Below, in pieces: positions 1 through 12,732 of a stretch of 64,000 nucleotides of DNA. The stretch spans positions 54,520,122-54,584,121 of the forward strand of contig CM063108.1 in assembly GCA_031841125.1 (NCBI GenBank), written 5' to 3'. The position numbers and the translations under genes are program-made. The notes under the pieces were generated by a model, which had not been told where the DNA came from, searched no databases, and saw only the letters and a list, made by a program, of their open reading frames with translations. Source of the stretch: Acanthococcus lagerstroemiae. Taxonomy: Eukaryota > Arthropoda > Insecta > Hemiptera > Eriococcidae. The first letter of the stretch is position 1; every line of letters starts with the position of its first letter.

Positions 1-1204
1 TTAAACATCGTTGTTTTCTCCTTCGTGCTCCAGTAAACCGTAATCAGCGGAACAGCCCGTCGATACCCACCATCCTTTCACGATAGCACCCTTGGCTGCA
101 AAACAGCGCATAATTAAAAGGGGTATCGTGTACAAGTTCTCAAAAATTACGACTCTGAAAGGCATACGCCGCGTATATAGAAAAACTTGGAAGTTCGTTT
201 CAATACGCGGCGTCGGTGGAATTTGTTATTCGCGAAACACGAGTGAAATTTAATTTCCATTCGAAGAGAACGAGGGGCGACTGTGTGTTTCTTTTAATCA
301 TCGTGGCGGTGACAAAAAAGGGAGAAAAAAAAGCGCGGGAAAACCAGCGGGATCGAAAAATTGTCGCACAAGGTATACCGGCGTACAAGAGTTCGTCGTG
401 ACACGACGGCAAAGCCGGTCGTGGGAGGAGCAGAAAAGGGGTAGGCCAACTTCAAGAGCTGCGTTACATCACAGTTGCACCCTGACGAGGGTTACTCGTG
501 ACTGTGCGCCGGGGCAACGAACAGAAAACGAAATTCCGCTATTAAATTGGATCCGAAAGTTACTTATCGCGAGTTTATCCAAATTAATTTCACAAGGTTA
601 CGAGCAAAGACAACCACGCCACGGATTGTAAAATATAATTCATTTTTTTTTCGGTGACAAAAATATTGTAAGTTTTGGCTGGCAAATATTTGCGATTATC
701 AAAAATCCAAATTGGAAGGCGAAACGTACCGATGTTTTTTTCTTTTTCTTTTTTCTTTTTTTTTTTTCTTTCTTTTTTCATTAATTTAAATTTCAAATTC
801 GTCGCCTTAGCTTTTTATCTTGGACGCGAAATTTTTACGAAGACAGCGTGAACGAGAGTAAGAAAGAAAAAAACTTTCGTGAAACTTTCCATTAGCGAAA
901 AATCATTCATTCTTTCACTCTTTCAGGCACTCGAAATTAAAGTCGCAAATAATTTAACACTTCACTTCGTCCTTTATTTAAAATTCGATCTCTGCTTTTT
1001 ATGCGACCTGTCTCAGATAACGTGAGCCCTTGTTCCCGGTATTAACAGAAATAATAACTTTGTTTTCAATTATGAGAGTTCTATCGTCCATATTAACTGA
1101 AAAATTTGAAAAATGAATTAATTATCTCTGGCAAGTTCGGTAATTATCAAGTGCGGATACACTCAGGAGGCAAAACTGAAAACACTCTGTTGAATTTAAA
1201 AAAA
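1..1204. other. No gene recognised
   Basis: The first part (1-620) is moderately GC-rich and the rest is AT-rich, with a T/C homopolymer tract at 735-780. Short open frames here have no recognisable motif. Nothing else can be supported. Confidence 0.5.
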
Positions 1205-1570
1205 AAAAAAACTGATAGAGTCTTAAAGCATCTCACGGGATCCTGAAAGATTTTTAAAAGTCGTAAACACATTCTGAAGAGTATACCGAGGTTTAATCGA
1301 GTCTAGAAGAATCTTACAGAGACTTCAAAAAATTTACAAAAGTCTTAAAAGCGTATCTTGAAACGTCTGAAAGAATCATAGAAGTTTTACCAAGTCACGA
1401 TTAAGTTTAGATAAGTCCTAATTAAGTCTGGATTAACCTTGAAGAATTTCAAGGAATCCTAAAGAAGTATCAGAGAGTTTCGAAAATCGTCAACAATTAC
1501 ACAACCTTAGCGAAGATTAAAGTAGTTAAAGAAAGCCTCGAAGAGCGTATTCTTGTCTTACACAAGTCTT
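1205..1570. repeat. AGTCTT-rich degenerate array, block 1
   Basis: Imperfect short words of the type GAGTCTTAAA, AAGTCCTAA and TCTGAAAGA recur every 10-18 bp through this stretch without a fixed period. A small outlier lies at 2186-2240. Further blocks of the same character occur at 16260-17380, 29020-29900, 43555-44060 and 46920-47930. Confidence 0.6.
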
Positions 1571-3154
1571 TACGAAGTTTTTCGAATATTCTTTGTAGTC
1601 CTGGTCACTACGGCACAATCCCGCCATTTTATTGCTGTAATTAATGAACTGAAATACATTCTTAAATCCTCTTTTTTACAGCGTTGAAAGGGGAGGTGGT
1701 TCTAACCCGAAGTCGTATTCTCCGTTCCAACGCCAGTGAGTCAGTATGTCTCAAACAAGAGTTTTACGAAATTTTAACAACTCTAGGAGACTTTTCCAGG
1801 GCTATACCAGCACGTCGTTTGGAGGGTAGGAGTGTAGAAAGAAAAAATTAGGACGACGACTAAAATAAACAAAAAATTTAGTCAAGACATAAGAAGAAAA
1901 AGTTAAAGGCTCGCATTTTTTGTAATTTTGCCAACAAGCTACTAAAATTACTATTCGCCAAGTCCCGATTTTTCAAAAGGAAGGAGATGACTTCCAATCT
2001 TGAATTTTCAGCAAACATCAAAGAATCTCCACCTCTACTTCTAAGGAGTCTTACCGTCGGTATTCATAAACATTCGTTTTCGAAAAGCAATGGTTCAAGG
2101 AAACTCGGTGCTACCACCTTGAAGCTTCATAAGGAATTATTTTTTCAAAGAGGATTTTTTATTATCGTCTGTGAATGTGGCCCGGTGAGTCTAATATGAG
2201 TCTTAAAAGCTGTAAGAGGTCTACAGAGTCTTAATAACCTTTTGAATAGCCAGAATCTACATTGTGAAACCCTCACTGTTCTGAGTGAGCTGAGCTAAGG
2301 TGATGTGGAATTATATTAAAGTGAACGAACATTATGGCGTTGTCAGGTAGCTCGCCCAAATCCCTTGAAAATAGCCTCCGTTATTTTGTCAATGCCCAAA
2401 GTTCTTGTTCCACCTTTGGTACGCGCTCAGATGATACAACTATTAATCTACCAGGTTATTAGGTTCGAGATCAGCCCATCTGGTGACCTTGAGAAAACGT
2501 GATTTCAAAAATTATCTTGATCATTAGGATGCAGATTAAGTCCATATGACAGCTACACGGGTACTTGAGACCACATTTAATTTACTGATAGGCGATACTA
2601 ACAAATGTAATTAATTATTCAAGTGACCTTCTCCATCATTGCTCGGTACAAAGCACCTTTAATTAGCACGCCAGAGAAGTCACAAACCATTCTTATTCCT
2701 GTGCGGTGTATGTGGTAGCACTATTTTTGTCATTCTGCAAGGCTGGAAAGCATCTACAGTTTTTCAAGGGAAGCAACTCTACGATAGCAGTCCTTCGATG
2801 GTAAAGGTTTTTCCAATTACGGAAAGGACCATAAGAGCACGTAGTTCCTAAGAGTGCACACGACTGATTTTTCTATAAGGCTCTGTTGCAGTTGTTGATG
2901 GAATCTAAATTATACCTCGTGAATCTGTATTTATACTCATTAGTTACCTAAGTACAATACTGTACACAGCCATAAAGAAAATATTCAAGTTTCAGTGTTT
3001 TCATCATTCTAATTGTAATATTTTCAAGGTCGCATATAGTATTACATGGATGATTTTTGAACGAATTTGCATAGTTCAGGTATCAAACGAAAGACAAAAG
3101 TAAGTACAATCCGTTACATTAAACAGACTTTCCCAGATACTACCTGAAAATTTC
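1571..3154. other. No gene recognised
   Basis: Unique-looking AT-rich sequence. A short AGTCTT patch is at 2186-2240, and an open frame at 1987-2199 has no motif. No element boundary could be placed. Confidence 0.4.
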
Positions 3155-3361
3155 ATGATTTTTCCCCACGGACTACAATGGATCCTAAGAGTACGCAATG
3201 TGTTCTACAAAAAAGTTTGCTTTTACATACTGAAAAACAATGGAAATCAGGTAGACAAACGAAAACTTGTGTTACATGCGGCACATAATATGTTCAAGAA
3301 GAATGAATGCGTTGGATTGACTGAAAATGACACGGAAGAATTCGTGTGTCCAAGATGTTAG
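3155..3361 (+). pseudogene. Possible 3' fragment with degenerate PHD-finger-like end
   Basis: A 68-residue open frame ends in ECVGLTENDTEEFVCPRC followed by a stop. This resembles the second half of a PHD zinc finger (Cys, Val-Gly-Leu-Thr, then CPxC). The upstream half is degraded: an expected Cys pair reads HAAHN, though a TCVTCGT reading exists in another frame. An AATAAA follows at about 3416. It could be the last exon of an unseen gene, a retrocopy or a transposon-borne domain. The identification rests on pattern only. Confidence 0.3.
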
Positions 3362-3921
3362 AAGCGATCCATCACTTCTTGTCCCAATGTTTTGCTTATA
3401 GTGTTCGTTATTTTGAATAAAGACAATTCCAACAATGTATATGATTCACCTATTTGACGATTTTTCTTGTAAAATGACTTGATGCGCACTTTTAGGAACC
3501 CGGGTTCCCAAGAGTGCGCATTTGACTTTTTCTGGGAAAACCATTATATCTTCTTTTTTTTTTTAATTCAATAGTTTCAAATTTTGGGGACAGAAAAACA
3601 GTAAAAAATGACGATATTCGTAGTAACATTTCAGTGAATTTCATGTGAAATTGACTGAGCAATTCAATTTTTTTGATAGGTGCGCACTTCTGTGGTCTTT
3701 TCCCCTATGCTGAAACACCGTCTATCTGACTGACTGACGGATTATCTGTAGCTACGTGTCTTTGTCAGCCTGTAATTCTGTTAGTTAGTTTGACTGTCTG
3801 CGAGTCTGTCTCGAATCCTGAAGTTTGTTCCCAATTAGCCCTTGTGGAAGAGAGGAAGAATTTTAGATTTTCAGTATATGTGGCGTGTAGAAAAATGAAT
3901 ACTTGATTTTATTTTATTTTA

Positions 3922-4445
3922 TACTACTTGATCAGAAAGGCAATGTTTACGTTGGTGTTTTATGGACGACAAGAAGCACCTAAGATCATTAATGCGTCGA
4001 GTGCTAATGAAACCTGCATGTAAAGTAAACGTCCCTCAATGTAAAGCGTTTTTACATTAAAAAATTGCTGGCCAGTAACTTCAAATCGGGAAATCAAACC
4101 CGCATGCAGCGATTGTCTCTAACCACTTGGCCACGGAGCGAATTACAAAATAACGACTTAAGAACGCATTTAAATATTAACGACATATAGTACAGCTGTT
4201 ACCGTTTGTTCTTAACCGTCGTTACGTTTTTGCTGGAAACTACCTGTGTATGCTGTTTGTGCACGTGAACAAACTGAAGACAATACTGTGATACTGTATT
4301 TTGTAGTAATTAACTGAGCAAATTAAATTTTTGAATTAATTACACAGAAAAAAACACCTGTCTATAATTTAAATAAATAAACAGATTAAAAAAAAAAATA
4401 CAGACCATGTCAGCGAAAAACATTGCCGCTTCTGATCAAGTAGTA
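3922..4445. mobile_element. 524-bp inverted-terminal-repeat element containing a tRNA-like promoter
   Basis: The ends are inverted copies. The left arm begins TACTACTTGATCAGAAAGGC and the right arm, read on the minus strand, begins TACTACTTGATCAGAAGCGG, giving about 25 bp of matched termini. The flanking dinucleotide may be a TA target duplication. The interior on the minus strand has an A box TGGCCAAGTGG (4133-4123) and a B-box-like GGTTTGATTTC (4100-4090), about 22 nt apart. This is the arrangement of a tRNA-derived SINE head. No cloverleaf acceptor stem pairs, so it is not a functional tRNA. Confidence 0.55.
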
Positions 4446-4459
4446 TAAAAAGTATCCTC

Positions 4460-4569
4460 CACAACAAGAGACAAAAGTGAGTTTACATGACTCGGGAATT
4501 GCTCACTCGCTATGCTTATTCGCAAACTTTCCCTCACCATATAAACACTCACTTTTGACTCTTGGTGTG
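4460..4569. repeat. Imperfect inverted repeat / hairpin
   Basis: Arms 4460-4485 and 4542-4569 pair (CACAACAAGAGACAAAAGTG against the reverse complement of the right arm) with a few mismatches and a ~56-nt loop. It lies directly at the 3' end of the neighbouring minus-strand LINE and next to the 3922-4445 element. It may be the stub of another foldback element. Confidence 0.5.
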
Positions 4570-7250
4570 TAATATACTATTTTTTTATATATTTTTTTTA
4601 TTTACGAGCTACTAGCTGCACCAAAAGCTATACGGCTCGGCTGGCGAGGATGCTTAAATTAATGGAAAGAGGTCTGTGTTATGGAGGAATGAGATGAGTT
4701 TATCTATTGTCATTGGGTTGTTTTAGAGTACGCTTTTCATTGTTGATGAGAGTTAAGTGAAGAGCAGTGAAGTATATGCTCGATAGTGAGTTCATTTCAG
4801 GAGCATTTAGAACATTGCGGGGAGGGGGGGTGTATCGATTGAGGAGGTGTAGGTGAATGAGGCAGGTATGTCCAATTCTAAGTTGTGCTATTACTATTTC
4901 TTCGCGTCGTGATGACCGGTAGGAGGTGATCTAGGGTATCGATTTCTCTTTTATTGCACGGAGTTTGTTGTTGGGTTCTTCATACCCAGATTGGTGCCAA
5001 GAGGAAGGGATTTTTGATCGGTAGGTGATTGCAAGGTCTTCGGATGTTTTAATTGTTGGTTTTTCTACTTTAAGGCGGGATGTTGCAGTTCGAGCAGTTT
5101 TGTCGACTAAGTCAGCTTGTGCAATGCCAATATGGCCTGGGATCCAGACGAATACTACCTGTTTTCTTGATGTGTTAAGTACGTGGATTATGAGTTGTAT
5201 GCGTTGAACTAATGGATGTACAGAGAACATTGTGCTGAATGATTGGAGGGCCGATAGTGAGTCGGTGGCAATAATTGTTTTATTGGTTATATTAGGTACA
5301 TTTTGAATGCAGTAGAAAATTGCAGCAAGTTCGACGGTGTGAATAGATGCTGAATTTGGTAGTCTGTGAGCTTCAATTTTTGACCCGAGGGAATATGAAC
5401 AACCAGTGCGATTTTTCTTTTTGGTACCGTCTGTGTAGCATAATAGGTACTCAGGGTATTGTTCGAGGAGTTTACCAAAGAGGAATTTGAAAGTATGGGG
5501 GGATGTTGATCTTTTGGTATGTAAAGATAGTTCCAGATGGAAAGCTGCTGGAATGAGTTTCCACGGTGGCGGGTCTGTGTATATAAGTAGTAGGGGTGAG
5601 AGAGATAAGCGAGTGTTTGTAGTTTGTTCTATGATTGATCGAATGTTGGGGGAGTTTGATTGAGGTGGATCATTGACCACGTTTTTGGAAAGTGGTGAGT
5701 TCGGATTTTGGGATATTTTGAGCAAGTATTTGAAGTAGAGAATCATTCTGCGGTAAGGTAGGGGAGGTTCGGTCATTTCCGCACAAAGACTGATGGATGG
5801 ACTAGTGCGGAAGGCTCCTGATACTATTCGAAGGGGATTTTTTTCTATTGTGTCGAGCATTTCGAGGGTTTTTGGCCGGGCTAGTCAGTAAACTTGAGCT
5901 CCATAGTCAATCTGTGATCGGATAAGTGTTCGGTAAAGATTGATGAGTGTTTGTCGGTTGCAGCCCGAGTGAAAGTTTGCTAGATATTTTAGAATGTTCA
6001 TACTGCGAGAGCATTTAACTCTGGTGTGTTTTATATGAGTGTTCCAGTTTAGTGATTGATGGAAAAGCAATCCTAGAAATTTGATGGTGGTGGTTTGTGA
6101 GATGGTGTTTCCATGCAGTTTTTTTTTTGGGGGGGGGGGAATTGGAATCCGTGAGTCGTAGACCATTCCAGTGATTTAATGAGATTATCTTGTAGTATAT
6201 ACGGTGGGCGCAATTTGGAATGCGAGAGGCTAGGCTGATGCTGAAATCGTCTGCAAAGATGCGGTATGTGACAGGGAATGTAATGTTACATCGTAGCTCA
6301 TTCATTGCTATTAAGAATAGTATGACACTTAATACGGATCCCTGCGGGACTCCGTCTTCAATTTGACGAGGAAATGACAGTACATTTTGAACACGGACAA
6401 TAATTGATCGTTCATACAAGAAGTTTTGAAGTATTTTTAGAAGCTTACCTCGAAGGCATTTATGGAGCAGCGAGCAAATATAATATCTCCATACTCTGTC
6501 GTAGACTTTTTCTAGATTGAAAAATATTGTATAGAGTGTGGATTTGTTTTTAAACACAGCTTGTAAGTATAGTCGATCCACCTCTGCGGAAACCAAATTG
6601 CAGTGAGTCCAGGTAGTTATTTGATTCGAGGTACCAAGTAAGTCGTTTATTCAAAATTTTTTCCAATGTTTTACCTAGGACGCTGGTGAGTGCGATGGGA
6701 CGATATGATTGTGATGAAGCGGAGAAGTTGGGTTTTAGAACTGGGATAACAATTGCTGTTCTCCACTAAAGGGGATATTCATTTGATTGAAATATTTAAT
6801 TGAAGACATTGGTGAGGTGGGCGATGGCGTTATGGTGAAGGTTTTTCAGAATAGCTGCGTTTATTCGATCTAAGCCCGGAGAGGAGTTTTTAAGATTACT
6901 GTGGATTGCGTGATAGATTTCTTGAATTGAGATGGGTTGGTTATATGGCAGGTGTGGGCCTAATGTTTCGAAGTGAAGTGGTTACGCTTCATGGGTGGTT
7001 TTATGTTTTTGGAAGGCGGTATTACAATTTTTTTGGAGGGTACCTCAGCCAAGTGGTCTGCTAAGGTTTCGGCTATGTCTGCTGGATTAGTGTGTGTTGT
7101 ATCATTGGAGACTAAGGTAGGAATAAGGAAGCTCGGTTTGTTCATCACTAGCCTTTTAATTGCACTCCACATTGTGGAAGAAGAAAAGGGACTATTTATA
7201 CTAGAAAAAAAACACATCAAATTTGAGCACCCCTCATTCAAAAGTTATCA
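4570..7250 (-). mobile_element. 5'-truncated I/R1-group LINE (RT + RNase H), inactivated
   Basis: Reading on the minus strand, 7241-6960 encodes a linker before the reverse transcriptase. 6596-6015 encodes RT with GVPQGSVLS and FADDFSI. 5860-4931 encodes an RNase H domain with all four acidic positions visible (YTDGT, TVELA, ATDSLSAL, and ADLVDKTA near the end) and WIPGHIGIA. A Cys/His tail (PPRNVLNAPE..) follows, then an A/T-rich 3' end near 4570. The copy is dead: a frameshift lies at the conserved GFRR near 6590, another at a T/G homopolymer at 6121-6140, and there is an in-frame TGA near 5887. No endonuclease is left, so the copy is 5'-truncated. Clade is assigned from the presence of RNase H. 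Confidence 0.85.
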
Positions 7251-9509
7251 TACCATCAACAATAAAAACAGGAAGAAAGAACATAATGAATGAACAAGTA
7301 GCTGGAGAAAATAGAGAAACAGACACATCAATAACTATATTATGCTAGCTTTTCACTTAATTAGGCTAAATTTTGGTGGTTTTTTTTTCGGATTTTAGTG
7401 AAGCCGATAAAGGGGAGAGGGAGAGACACGAAAAGAGGTTTTTAATGAGCAGATATATTTTACCGAATCTTCCAAGTCATTTTAGGTACATTCCAGGCGG
7501 AATTCGCAACCTTATCTCACCCTCAATGAGAAAGTAAAATCGCGAAGTAGCCAAGGGCGAAATCCCTCAACAAATTAACTAATGTCGCGAATTTTAGTTC
7601 TATGAACTTTGAATGCTGGACTTCGCTTCTAATACAAACATCAAACTTGTTTTTCGAATGTAGGCTAACGGGTACATTGAATTGGGTTCAGTGACCTCAA
7701 CCAAATCGCGATTAATGCAGACTGAAAGAAGCTGGTGAAAATGCCTACTGCATAAATCAAACGTCTAAATTAGACTCCTCACGTGGGATGCCCTGACTAT
7801 GTGGCTAATCGAAGAACGATCGCCAGTTTTCTCGATCACGAGCTACTCGACGTTATTATTCCGCCTCGCAGGAATTCCATTTGAGTGGACGTTAACGAGG
7901 ATTTAAACGTGCCACGTTAGATTGATGTTCATCAAAATGAGTTTCGTATATTAAATCCGAGGAACCGGCAGAGCACAAACGATATAACCTTGTAGAATAT
8001 AAAACAGAGCAAAGGAGAGCAAAAAATGGGGAAACAACACGACCTCGTACTGTATAAGCAACGGACCGCGTAATTTTCGCGAAATAAATTATTAAAAATT
8101 CGCTATTTTTCGCCCCGAATTTATGGTCCGGCCAACGACTTCGCTATTGCGGCGTTTATGGCAATCTTTTTGGCACATTGCGCCATTTTTCACGATACAC
8201 GTTCGACGTGATTTTAACGGCTCGAGAATGCAGCGCTCGAAACGTATACGAATCGTCCTTAAGGGAATATCACACACGATTTCGCTTTTTTGTCTCCTTT
8301 TCCTCCCTCTCCATACACCGATGAGGACGCCGAAAATAAGAAATGAAGGTTGCGTGCGAAGTACGTACAATTCAAGGCACAAAACGATACAGCCCGGCAT
8401 TTCTGGCAACCGTGGAACCTTGCCCGCGTATATAGCTTCGTCGAACCAAAAAATTCTTTTAGCCTGGGATTATATAATTTCAAATATGGTAAAGGTATAC
8501 AAAAAACGAAAAAAAAACGTTACCTCATTTGCGCAAAATATAAAAAGGGAAGAGAACTAACTGGAAACAGTCGAGAAATGTGATGCGTTCGCTTTGATAC
8601 TCAGAAAGGTTCGCGCACTTTTTCCAACATCCGAGGAAATGTAAAGTGCAACTTTTTTTTTTTTAATTTATCGAATTAATTATCCACTTGTGGCCGGGGA
8701 GCACGGAGCGCACACACTGCACGGCGGAAGAGATTTGTTTGTAAGCCCCGGTCGGGGGAATTCGTTTTAATATTTACAGTTTCGGCGACGGAAGCGAGGA
8801 GGTCGTGCTGGCATCGAGGATTAAGACTGGTGGAAAAACAGCTGTACCTTTGTCAAAAGTAAGTAAGCTGATAAGGCTCGTCGCTCGGCTTTATTGTTTT
8901 TGTAAATATTTTAGCGGTTAAAATTGACTAAAGCTTCACGAGTCGCCTCTGCTCTCTTCTTTTTTTTTATCGCCCGATTTACATGCATTTTGGAGACTCG
9001 GAAATGGGTCGCGAGGGGGGGGGGATGGAAGAAACGAATCATTCGATCCGCACACCGTTCTATCAAGTTAAAATGTGAAATGAAGGCAGACGATGATGAG
9101 TTTCAGCTATATAGGCCTCCGAATACTGCTTTTATAGGCGACATTCTCGCTTCACCCGGTAACGGCGGGTTACCTTCGTACACGTTTCCGACTCCGCGAA
9201 ACGCAGCCGAGTCATAAAATTTAACTACGCCTATTCCTTTCGAATAAATATAAAAATTAACACGCCGACGTTTCACGAACATTCGTTCGCTTTTTCCATT
9301 CGCCCTGTTTTCGCTTCTCCCGAGATAAAAGCTCATAAACTCGAAACTCTTTCGGCAACATTTTAATTAAACTCGAAAAACGATGAACTCCTCGTGAATC
9401 CGCGATATCAAAGCAAGCTGTACTCGGTGGCATCGGCGAATCAAATATTAATATACACGCTCGACCAACTCAACTGCTCCTCTTCTCAGGTGCCAACAGA
9501 GTATTCATT
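7251..9509. other. No gene recognised; higher-GC unique sequence
   Basis: Composition rises toward 7500-9400, with many CpG. Open frames at 8092-8560 and 8924-9217 occur on both strands and carry no domain, so they look like by-products of stop-poor sequence. No repeat boundary was seen. Confidence 0.4.
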
Positions 9510-11362
9510 TTCAAATCGAGTCAACAACAGAAATTATTGGCGAATTAATATTCGAGACATGAGGTTCTTGCACTCAAATCGAGTTAACAACAGAAATGAT
9601 TGGCGAATTAATATTCGAGACACAAGGTTCTTGCACCGAACCACATGACCAGAGCTGGTCATCAAATATTCTTACGAGTTCAGACGATTGCCTTTTCACG
9701 ATCGAGCCTCGTTAGAACAGAGGTCAAAGCGCCACACCAATATTAGGTTCCTAGGTTTCCAGGTGTCCACGCTTCCAAAACCGATTTCAGTGCAAATGAC
9801 CATCTCTGATCTATGAATAGAAACTCTGCAGATGAATCTTCAAATCGAATCAACGACAGAAATGATTCGGGAATTGTGTAGTATTCCAGAGACGAAGTTC
9901 TTGTATCGAGCTACATACCCCGAGCTGGTCATCAGACCACCATACCAGTTCCATCAAAGCACAGGTCAAAGCGCCAAAACGAAACTATATTCTTAGTTTT
10001 CCAAGTCATCACACTTCCACGGATCAGACCGAGGTTCTCAGCAAATCCCCATATCTGATCCATAGATAACTCAGCAGATCTATACATTTTCGAATCAAAT
10101 CAACGACAAAAATGGTTGAAGAATTAGTATTCCAGACGCACAGGGTTCTTGCATCGAGCCCAGACACAGGCAAGGCTCGATTCCTTTTCGGAACTGGAGG
10201 ACGCGAGTCCGGAATTCCGAAATCGGCGACGTCAAAGGAATCGGAATTGTGGGAATCGCGGATTCCAAAAGAATCTGGAATCGTTGTTGGCCGGATTCCT
10301 TTCTCGATTCCTTTTTTATTTGACACAGTTTGCAACGATGCAGTTTCAGTCACTGATATGTGAAATCTGAACCTTTTGCTGTGAATTTGATTTTTATTGA
10401 AATTTAAAATATCCAATTTTTGCTCTCGTTCGCGCATTTTTAAATTTGAAATGAAAAACTCACGTTCAGCCTCTGCATTTTCCTGTTGAGGTTTTAACTG
10501 TGCAATTGCCAATGAATCGGAATCGATTCATCAGGACTTTTTTCGGGAATTATGACTCGTAATCGAACTTCACGTCCAAGTTTGGAATTGAAATCGGACT
10601 CCAGCTCATGTTTGTCGTTATCTGTCCATCTCTAATTGATCCACATGACCGAAGTTGGTCATCGGACCTCCTCACGAGTCCATACGGTCACCTCATCACG
10701 ATCGAGCCCCATTAGAGCACGGGTGAAAGAGCCGAACCGATATAGGTTCTCACATTTCGGATCTAGATCGAATACAGTACGAATGCCCACGTATGATCCA
10801 TAAATAGCAACTCAGCGGACACGTTTTCAAATCGTGTCAACGACAGAACTGATTCGCGAATTAGCAATTCAGACACGAGGTTCTTGCATCGAGCCACATG
10901 ACTGGAGTTTGTCATCAGACCACCTTACGAGTTCATACAGCTGTCTTATCACGATCGAGCCTCATCAGAGCACAAGTTAAAGTTCAAAAACGATATTAGG
11001 TTCTTAGGTTCTCCATGTCCCACATGCCCAGTGATCAGACCGAGTTCTGAGCGAATGCCCATGTCCGATCCATAAACAGAAACTCAGCGGACAGATTTTC
11101 AAATCGACTAAAAACATTTGCCAACTGGCATTCCAGACGGACGAGGTTCTTGCATCAAGCTACATGCCCGCAGCTGATCATCAGACCACCTCGCGAGTTC
11201 AGACAGTCACCACATCACGATCGGGCCCCCATCAGAGCGCAAGTCAAAGTGCCAAACCGATACTAGTTTTGTAGGTCCCCAAATCCCCACATATCCACGG
11301 ATCAGACCGAGTTCAACGCGAATACCCAAGTCCGAGCAATAAATAGAAACTCGGCGGACACG
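9510..11362. repeat. ~255-bp tandem satellite (about 5-6 units) with a nested hAT-like insertion
   Basis: Landmarks such as CACGATCGAGCC, GGTTCTTGCATCGAGCCACA and AACTCAGCGGACA recur at about 250-270 bp spacing (for example near 9838, 10088, 10824 and 11096). The gap 10088-10824 is too long by 482 bp, exactly the 474-bp insert at 10161-10634 plus its 8-bp duplication. A local 63-bp duplication (about 9511-9573 and 9574-9636) starts the array. Confidence 0.8.
10161..10634. mobile_element. hAT-like non-autonomous element (474 bp) inside the satellite
   Basis: The insert is bounded by ATCGAGCC (10153-10160) and ATTGATCC (10635-10642), an 8-bp duplication with two changes. Removing insert plus duplication restores the satellite unit (..CGAGCC-ACATGACC..). 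The ends CAGACACAGGC and, reverse-complemented, TAGAGATGGAC fit hAT-type termini. The interior is rich in GGAATC words and has a 162-residue minus frame without a known domain. Confidence 0.7.
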
Positions 11363-12419
11363 CAATACATGCGAGCTCGAAATTCACGCGAAAATTGAAA
11401 ATAAAAAAGACTTACGTGTATCACCAGACGCGGCTTCGCGGTGCCCGCAACGAAAAAAATATTTTTGCTTTGCGAGAGTTCAGTAAAAGCAGATCGGCGA
11501 TAGAGAAAGTCTGAATGGCGCGTACAACAATTCGCGGTTAAACGAAAACTGATGCTGAATGCTGAATGCTTCGGCGATGATAAAAACCACCCTGCAGTAA
11601 CGCGCCACACCGCACCCCTCCAGAGCGCGGGATTTCCACACAGCATCTCCGACGCCTGCGTTTTATCGGCCACTTTTTTTCGGCAACTTCTTCTTCTTGC
11701 CGCGACGCGACTCGACTCTACTCGCCAATCTATCGTCGACACCGACAAATCCTAAATCGTAAACAAACAGCCAAGATTTAAAATTCGGATGTTGTACTTT
11801 TTTTTTTTGTGCCCCCGTCCGGGGACCGAGAATAATATTTGATTAAAGGTGGGCTCGAAACGGCAATCATTTTATTATTTACAGTCATCGTAATTAACAA
11901 GCTCGACTTCTGTAAACGTTATTTTTAATCAACCAATTCGCGCAGCTGTGTAATTAAAAATTGATGACGAAAAAAGGCGACTAACGGTAACAAAAAAAGT
12001 AAATACAGAAAGCTATGTGGAACTGACGATAAATATAAATGGACGATACAACGAAATCTGTCCCAATTTTAAACGGCTATAGGTCTACGCGCTCGAAATT
12101 CAACAGCGAATGAAATAGTCGAAATGAGCACGAGAATGTACACACATCGCTTATTGTAATTGATAATTACAAGTATTTTGACGGTTACAAAAGGTAATCG
12201 AATAGGATATTGAATATTATTTCGTACCTGTTCCCGATGTTTGAAATACCAGCTCGGTGCTTAACATTTTCATCGGGTGTCTATCGTGATCTCGGGCGAC
12301 TTTAACTGCAAATAAATTCGTTTCAAGTTTATGCAAATTGAAATTAGTTTTCTTTACGGCTAAAGCCACTCAAAAAGGATAGGTATTCGCTACATTTATC
12401 TTATATCTACCCTAAAAAA
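11363..12419. other. No gene; contains one copy of a dispersed segment
   Basis: Sequence 12225-12360 is related to 17961-18100: TACCTGTT.CCGATGT, then ACCAGCTC, a CATC..GTGTCT block and TTTATGCAAATT occur in the same order. The rest is unclassified. A 148-residue open frame at 11302-11748 has no motif. Confidence 0.5.
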
Positions 12420-12732
12420 ACTCAAGGACTTAACCGAACGCGAATACATGGAACAGGTAATGAGGGTAATTGCCCCTCCCAGAAAGAAAAATTGAACTTG
12501 AAGGCGCCTCAAAAATAGTAGCCTGCTATACTAAGAATGGTGTAGCCGTAATGGTCAACAAGGAGTGGTAAATCAAAAATCGAATGTAAGACAATAAATT
12601 ATAGAATAATCTCCGTGAACTTCAACTCCGCTCCATGTACAATGAATCTTATACAAGTGTATGCACTAACCTCTGCTGCCGATGAAGAAGAAATTGATGA
12701 ATGTTACGACACACTATAGCTGAAGTGTTAGC

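Noticed and set aside
4079..4141. Functional tRNA gene on the minus strand
   Set aside because: A and B boxes are present, but acceptor arms do not pair and the box spacing is short; kept only as a SINE-like feature.
8092..8583. Overlapping 70-145-residue frames on both strands
   Set aside because: No motif, no splice partners, and equal openness of both strands.
9510..11362. Possible CRISPR-like array
   Set aside because: Repeats are ~255-bp tandem satellite units with no short repeat/spacer structure, in a eukaryotic genome.
11302..11748. 148-residue minus-strand frame
   Set aside because: No recognisable domain or neighbouring exons; partly in satellite sequence.
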